Source: CABMGU01 sp035292785 (lineage in GTDB: Archaea; Nanobdellota; Nanobdellia; Woesearchaeales; ARS49). From it: a stretch of 8,554 bases of DNA. Under the pieces are notes generated by a model. It made no database searches, was not told the DNA's origin, and worked only from the letters and a program-made list of their open reading frames with translations. Below are positions 5,170 through 8,554 of this stretch, piece by piece (position 1 is the stretch's first letter; each line of letters starts with the position of its first letter). Made by a program: the position numbers and the translations under genes. Location of the stretch: contig DATDPK010000049.1 of assembly GCA_035292785.1 (NCBI GenBank), positions 1-8,554 on the forward strand, written 5' to 3'.

Positions 5170-5177
5170 ATATTTAA
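5170..5177 (-). promoter_or_regulatory. TATA box of the three-gene cysteine-rich unit
   Basis: TTAAATAT on the minus strand is centred about 25.5 nt before the ATG at 5148. The expected transcription start therefore falls at the start codon, giving a leaderless mRNA. No Shine-Dalgarno motif lies in the T-rich gap. Confidence 0.6.
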
Positions 5178-5199
5178 GTTCTTGGTACGTATAGTACTA

Positions 5200-5622
5200 C
5201 TAATCGCCGCTATTGTCGCTATAACCAGAAGGAAGATTTGAAGGATCTCCATCATTATCGTGATACTTTGCACCAAATTCCCCTTCTGCCTCGGCATTAG
5301 GGTCATAAGTGGGCTGTGAGAACAAAGCACGCGTCTTTTGCCTCAAAGCTTCTCTCTCTGTGCCTGTAACAGCAATAGGAGGGTAGAAATTACCAGTTTT
5401 ACTTCCTGTTTGAGCAATAGTTATTGTCTGCCCGCTCTGCAGTTCTTTCAGCATCTCAGCAGCAGTTTTTCCGGTTTCTGCTGGAGCAGACTGCTGTGCA
5501 ATAACAGCTGCTGTTGGAGCACTGGAATCAGGTATAGCTACTCTTCTTCCAGTAACCTTAGACTCGCCACAAGCAACAAGCAAGATAAGAACAATCACTG
5601 CCAACATCACTCTTTTGCTCAT
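5200..5622 (-). CDS. Small lipoprotein-like secreted protein (140 aa) with acidic tail
   Basis: The basic start and hydrophobic stretch end in a lipobox, LVAC (Cys18), so the protein is probably lipid-anchored outside the membrane. After this comes VTGRR, then a low-complexity Ala/Pro/Ser/Gln region (about 30-55), a region with short helical stretches (EMLKELQ, REALRQKTRALF), and an acidic C-terminus holding DNDGD (122-126), which resembles a calcium-binding loop. No family is recognised. The frame is open to an ATG at 5679 that overlaps the upstream stop as ATGA. The ATG at 5622 is preferred because it gives a canonical lipoprotein signal and sits 26 nt from a consensus TATA box, implying a leaderless message. 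Confidence 0.75.
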   Translation of the reverse strand: MSKRVMLAVIVLILLVACGESKVTGRRVAIPDSSAPTAAVIAQQSAPAETGKTAAEMLKELQSGQTITIAQTGSKTGNFYPPIAVTGTEREALRQKTRALFSQPTYDPNAEAEGEFGAKYHDNDGDPSNLPSGYSDNSGD

Positions 5623-5644
5623 AACTGTTTTGATATAGAAAGAG

Positions 5645-5652
5645 TATTTAAA
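5645..5652 (-). promoter_or_regulatory. TATA box of the small lipoprotein gene
   Basis: TTTAAATA on the minus strand matches the archaeal consensus and is centred about 26.5 nt before the ATG at 5622. This predicts transcription starting at the start codon and supports that start over the upstream ATG at 5679. Confidence 0.65.
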
Positions 5653-5675
5653 GATTTTGGGTTTCCAATATAGAT

Positions 5676-6683
5676 TCATCTTTTACGCTTTTTCCTGCTC
5701 TTTTTCTCTTCCTTAAAAGAACTAACCAATATTATGATGAACAGGATAATAATTGCCAATACGATAAGCAATAACGTCCACAACAAGCTTGTTTCACTAA
5801 TGCCAACAATAACAAATGCCTCTGGTTGCTGAACAGGAGTTGGCGCTAATTGGACAGGGGCTGGAAGCATACACTGGCCGTTAGAACAAACCTCACCAAC
5901 ATTGCAGCACTTTGAGCCACACGTTCTAACAGTAGGGCAAGTACCCTTTGAAGGCGCAGGCATTTCTAATTGTGCGACAGGAGCGCAAACAGTAGTTGCA
6001 AGAACTGCATACGTGTTAACACAGCCATAATTGGCAGGCATCTTCCAGAACTGCTGGCAATCAGCATTAGTGCAACAGGTGTAATAAGACTGGCCATTTC
6101 TGACAAGCTGTTTCAAAGGAGCGCATCCAGCATACTGTGCTGCACCGCCTCCTCCACCTCCGCCCCCTGGTGAAGGCGTTGGTTGCGCAATAACTGTGGT
6201 TAATATTGAAGTATTAACTGGCGTTTCGTTCTGCCCTGTTTGATTTGTAAAGTTCACAATGACTGTATTATTCAATATTCCCGTAAAGCTTGAGCTGACA
6301 TTGACTGTTATGTTTATTGTAGTGGAAGAACCAACTGTCAAATTGGCGAAAAAGAAAATGTTATTCCCGCTTGTAGGCGACGGTGATGAGCCATTAAATG
6401 TAACATTGCCAGGATAAATATCATCTACCGTGATATTAAATACAGTTGCGGATCCTGTATTCTCGATTGTTATAGAGTAGCTTAATGTATTGCCAGAAAA
6501 CACTGGGTCAGGATTGTCTGTTTTTGTGACGGTGATTTCAGTCACGTTTCCAATAACATTAAATGTTGCTGTTGCTGCTTGAATAGTATCGGCTCCTGTA
6601 GGATGATTGACTGAGATAAGCAGAATTAAAGTCCCGCAAAGCAATGCGGTAATTACAAACATCGAAATTGTGTAGTCTTTCAT
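5676..6683 (-). CDS. Surface protein with DUF11 domain, Gly linker, cysteine-rich region and C-terminal membrane anchor
   Basis: The 335 residues form clear segments. An N-terminal hydrophobic segment (about 8-25) is a signal peptide or anchor. A DUF11 beta-sandwich (about 47-165) carries the signature VTKTDNPDPVFSGNTLSYS and ENTGSATVFNITVDD. A linker has eight Gly (173-180). The cysteine-rich region (187-271) has 12 Cys, including TCC-x4-C and CGSKCCNVGEVCSNGQC. A Pro/Gln stalk, one membrane segment (about 299-321) and a basic tail (KKSRKKRKR) follow. The ectodomain must be extracellular. Twelve N-x-S/T sequons lie between residues 46 and 157 and none after, so the DUF11 part may be glycosylated. 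DUF11 domains are common in archaeal cell-surface proteins. The ATG overlaps the upstream stop (ATGA), so it belongs to the surface operon. Confidence 0.85.
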   Translation of the reverse strand: MKDYTISMFVITALLCGTLILLISVNHPTGADTIQAATATFNVIGNVTEITVTKTDNPDPVFSGNTLSYSITIENTGSATVFNITVDDIYPGNVTFNGSSPSPTSGNNIFFFANLTVGSSTTINITVNVSSSFTGILNNTVIVNFTNQTGQNETPVNTSILTTVIAQPTPSPGGGGGGGGAAQYAGCAPLKQLVRNGQSYYTCCTNADCQQFWKMPANYGCVNTYAVLATTVCAPVAQLEMPAPSKGTCPTVRTCGSKCCNVGEVCSNGQCMLPAPVQLAPTPVQQPEAFVIVGISETSLLWTLLLIVLAIIILFIIILVSSFKEEKKSRKKRKR

Positions 6684-7066
6684 TGTGTCCTGTAAATATC
6701 CAGCATAAGAGCGCCGGTGTAATTGCCAAGCTCTCTGCCGGCTATAGTCACGTTGAATTTTCTTTCTTCTCCCACATCAAGCAAGACAGGCTCTAAAGAT
6801 GAAACGACATAAGGTGTTACATCGCCCGTGATGTTGGGAACAATCTTAATATTAAAATCATAAAAATTGGACAAAACAATGTGACGAGTTACAACAGTGT
6901 TAAATGGAATACGGGGAAAGTCAAGACTGCGGTTGGCAGTTATACCTAATTTAGGATTGTCTTCAACAATGGCCCTAATAGGATAAACAGACGTGGCAAT
7001 TTTCTCTTCAGCGCAAGCTGCCAAGAATAAAAGTACAATCAACAATAATTCAAGTTTCACTCTCAT
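6680..7066 (-). CDS. Beta-sandwich lipoprotein (128 aa)
   Basis: The N-terminus is a lipoprotein signal: MRVK, a hydrophobic core and lipobox LAAC (Cys18), so the mature protein should be tethered to the outer membrane face. The remaining roughly 105 residues read as beta strands ending in GEERKFNVTIAGRELGNYTG. That pattern (turn, strand, 'NYTG' turn, strand) is typical of NEW3/Ig-like extracellular domains. Sequons are present at N78, N105 and N115. The frame opens at 7096, but the ATG at 7066 gives the standard signal; the extra residues upstream would spoil it. The start lies 17 nt inside the preceding gene, and the stop overlaps the next gene by ATGA, so all are co-translated. It probably works with those surface proteins; no specific partner is known. 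Confidence 0.75.
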   Translation of the reverse strand: MRVKLELLLIVLLFLAACAEEKIATSVYPIRAIVEDNPKLGITANRSLDFPRIPFNTVVTRHIVLSNFYDFNIKIVPNITGDVTPYVVSSLEPVLLDVGEERKFNVTIAGRELGNYTGALMLDIYRTQ

Positions 7067-8264
7067 TTTCAGGTCTTTTTCTAAATAGCATTGCAATACT
7101 GAATAAAAAGATTGCGATTGCCAGAGTGATTAATACTCCAATAAGCTGCTTGTTCTTATTAACAAGCTCCATACGGGGCTGGTCTATGGCAATAAGCTGA
7201 GTAATCCATTCGCCGGTGTCCAATGGCTTGCCTTCCAGCATTTGTCCAAGAGCGCCCTGCTCGACTTCTATCTCGCCAACAGCTGTTATGTAATAAGGTG
7301 GGGACAAAATCTGCAAGTCAACAGGAAGAAGGCCAGTAGGCAATTGGTTATCATTAGCGCGCAATGTGATCGTATTATTTCCAGGCTGGAGAGTAATATA
7401 TGTCGCCGAAGCTTCTGAAAGCTTGGCGCCTGTAACAGGGTCCTTGATTATTGCAGCAATAGTGCCTTCTGTTAAAGGCTTATTCCAGTTATTGACTAAT
7501 GTCATCACTACAGCCCAGTCATCTGTCGAAAACTTTTCAATCCTTGCAATGTCTACTTTTGGAGCGCCAACTTGGATATAACGCTCTATAAACTTATTTT
7601 TAGAATCGATTCTTAACTTATACAACCCTGAAGGTGCCTTAATCTTGAACGGCAGTTTCAAATTCGTATTTTGCAATGCTGGTATGCTGATATCATCTGA
7701 ATAAGTTTCTGAGGCGGTAGTATTGCCGTTTAACAGCGCAGCGTGAATATTAATGTCAGTCAAATCAGTCTTTCCCAAGTTTCTTATGAATAAGTCAAGC
7801 TCAGCAACGTCCAAATCAGGCAAAGAATCTGGTCCTTTATACTCAAAATGAGGAGTTCCGGTTGGATATGGGTTAAATATGTGGACAGTGTTTGTAACGC
7901 CAACGTGCGCTACAAACGACCCGCCAACTGCTGCATTATCAACAGCTGCGAAAGAGATTCCAAACAACCCATAAGGCATCTTGTCAGGAAGATTAACCTT
8001 GATTGTCACCTTTGCAGAACTTTCTGGAGCCAATGTAACAACTGGATTATCAACTGAAACGTAATCAGACAGCTCGGGCGAAACTCCGAGCTCTGCCTTG
8101 ACAGGAAGCTCGGTTTTAAGCCCATTATGTACAATATATTCAATGTTTATCTCCTTATGGGGCTCGAACAAAAACTCACTGTTTGGAGGAACACTGAGCG
8201 CAATCCCCAACACATTAGGAACTAGAAAGAGCGATATAATAAAAAATAAAATTGACTTAATCAT
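7050..8264 (-). CDS. Secreted Ig-like multidomain protein with C-terminal membrane anchor (404 aa)
   Basis: A signal peptide (1-20, ending VLG) leads to three beta-rich domains: about 21-130, 135-232 and 235-335. The first has the NEW3/DUF916-like pattern: a long strand with 'EYIVHNGLKTELPVKAEL', then TLAPESSAKVTIKVNLPDKMPYGLFGISF. A linker, a hydrophobic segment (about 374-393) and a short charged tail (FRKRPENESET) end the protein, so it is anchored with the domains outside. The layout resembles the WxL-interacting proteins of Gram-positive bacteria in outline, but this is only a structural parallel. The frame reaches 8294; the ATG at 8264 gives the clean signal peptide. There is no Shine-Dalgarno site, and a T-tract lies just before the start. 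The next gene overlaps it by 17 nt. Confidence 0.75.
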   Translation of the reverse strand: MIKSILFFIISLFLVPNVLGIALSVPPNSEFLFEPHKEINIEYIVHNGLKTELPVKAELGVSPELSDYVSVDNPVVTLAPESSAKVTIKVNLPDKMPYGLFGISFAAVDNAAVGGSFVAHVGVTNTVHIFNPYPTGTPHFEYKGPDSLPDLDVAELDLFIRNLGKTDLTDINIHAALLNGNTTASETYSDDISIPALQNTNLKLPFKIKAPSGLYKLRIDSKNKFIERYIQVGAPKVDIARIEKFSTDDWAVVMTLVNNWNKPLTEGTIAAIIKDPVTGAKLSEASATYITLQPGNNTITLRANDNQLPTGLLPVDLQILSPPYYITAVGEIEVEQGALGQMLEGKPLDTGEWITQLIAIDQPRMELVNKNKQLIGVLITLAIAIFLFSIAMLFRKRPENESET

Positions 8265-8269
8265 AAGAT

Positions 8270-8277
8270 AAAAAAAA
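8270..8277 (-). terminator. T8 tract in the gap between two surface genes
   Basis: On the minus strand eight consecutive T follow the stop codon of the edge gene directly and end 5 nt before the next ATG. Archaeal transcription can end at such T-tracts. It may therefore reduce read-through from the edge gene into the rest of the operon. It has no stem-loop, as is usual in archaea. Confidence 0.35.
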
Positions 8278-8554
8278 TTATTCGCTGAATTCACAGTTTG
8301 GATCTGTTGAATTATCGGCAGTAAATGTTATCGAGTCTACATACGTTCCTGCAGCAACTCCTGCTATTGCGAACGAATAGTTGAGGTCTATTTCCAGTCC
8401 TCCTTGTTGATCTAGGTTGTCACATAGGATTACTTCTGATGTGCTGAATGTTACGTATCTGATTGCGTCGCTTCCTTGGTTTGTTCCTACTGTTCTTATG
8501 CAGAAGTTGGTTGAGTTGGTTACGTTGCAGTCTCCAATTGTCTGTTGGTTAGCG
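8278..8554 (-). CDS. Secreted beta-sandwich protein, C-terminal 91 residues (5' truncated by window edge)
   Basis: The frame is open from the right edge to a TAA at 8278-8280. The visible 91 residues contain four Cys (9, 18, 44, 87), several sequons (NVT, NST, NYS, NST) and a closing beta motif FAIAGVAAGTYVDSITFTA (61-79). That is the usual last-hairpin pattern of extracellular domains that end '...GTYxxxITFTA'. There is no lysine and only two Arg, giving an acidic product, and no C-terminal membrane anchor. Codon use is strongly biased (Gly GGA 7/7, Asn AAC 8/9, Val GTA 5/6) compared with the mixed use next door, which suggests high expression or separate origin. It could be a shed or lattice-forming surface protein held by the anchored protein that follows. 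The N-terminus is not seen, so the family cannot be named. Confidence 0.7.
   Translation of the reverse strand, partial: ANQQTIGDCNVTNSTNFCIRTVGTNQGSDAIRYVTFSTSEVILCDNLDQQGGLEIDLNYSFAIAGVAAGTYVDSITFTADNSTDPNCEFSE

Noticed and set aside
5623..5679. Upstream ATG at 5679 as start of the small lipoprotein
   Set aside because: It forms a tempting ATGA overlap with the DUF11 gene, but it would place about 19 extra residues before the signal peptide and put the consensus TATA box inside the coding region.
3156..5700. Identical KKRKR C-termini of TFB and the DUF11 protein
   Set aside because: The codons differ and the tails serve different contexts (nucleic-acid-binding factor versus cytoplasmic side of an anchor), so this is coincidence of basic low complexity.
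6141..6185. C-rich/G-rich run at the glycine linker as a possible regulatory or repeat element
   Set aside because: It is explained by eight consecutive glycine codons within the coding frame.
1..8554. CRISPR array, tRNA, rRNA, insertion sequence or attachment site
   Set aside because: I saw no spaced direct repeats, no tRNA-like cloverleaf, no transposase-like frame and no terminal inverted repeats; nearly all bases are in tightly packed genes.

Overview
The window comes from an archaeal genome, most likely a DPANN-type lineage (Woesearchaeota/Pacearchaeota-like). The lineage is an inference. The domain assignment is firm: the window encodes a transcription initiation factor B (TFB), starts are preceded by archaeal TATA boxes (TTTAAATA, TTTATATA) or GGTG Shine-Dalgarno cores, several transcripts look leaderless, and the envelope proteins (DUF11, sequon-rich, lipobox-bearing) are of archaeal type. 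Genes are short and tightly packed, with ATGA overlaps, 1-nt gaps and convergent tail-to-tail overlaps. No stretch of 300 bases lacks a gene.

Left part (1-2586): the end of a winged-helix-like regulator overlaps a 45-residue zinc-ribbon protein. On the opposite strand a CYTH-domain protein is translationally coupled to an S4 RNA-binding protein. Divergent from these is a fusion of a HemK2/Mtq2-like protein methyltransferase with an atypical protein kinase domain, coupled by ATGA to a minimal O6-alkylguanine-DNA alkyltransferase. One near-palindromic TATA box lies 24-28 nt from both divergent start codons.

Middle (2573-4079, minus strand): TFB is followed by two small helical proteins of unknown function.

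Right part (4211-8554, minus strand): eight envelope genes. Reading along the minus strand they are: the end of a lysine-free secreted beta-sandwich protein with strongly biased codons; a 404-residue protein with signal peptide, Ig-like domains and C-terminal anchor; a beta-sandwich lipoprotein; a DUF11 plus cysteine-rich protein with two membrane segments; a small lipoprotein with its own TATA box; and three tiny membrane-anchored cysteine-rich proteins with CC(C/N)-hydrophobic motifs, separated by single nucleotides. The first four look like a cell-surface assembly. The last three form a compact unit of unknown function and are, with the methyltransferase-kinase fusion, the best candidates for something undescribed.
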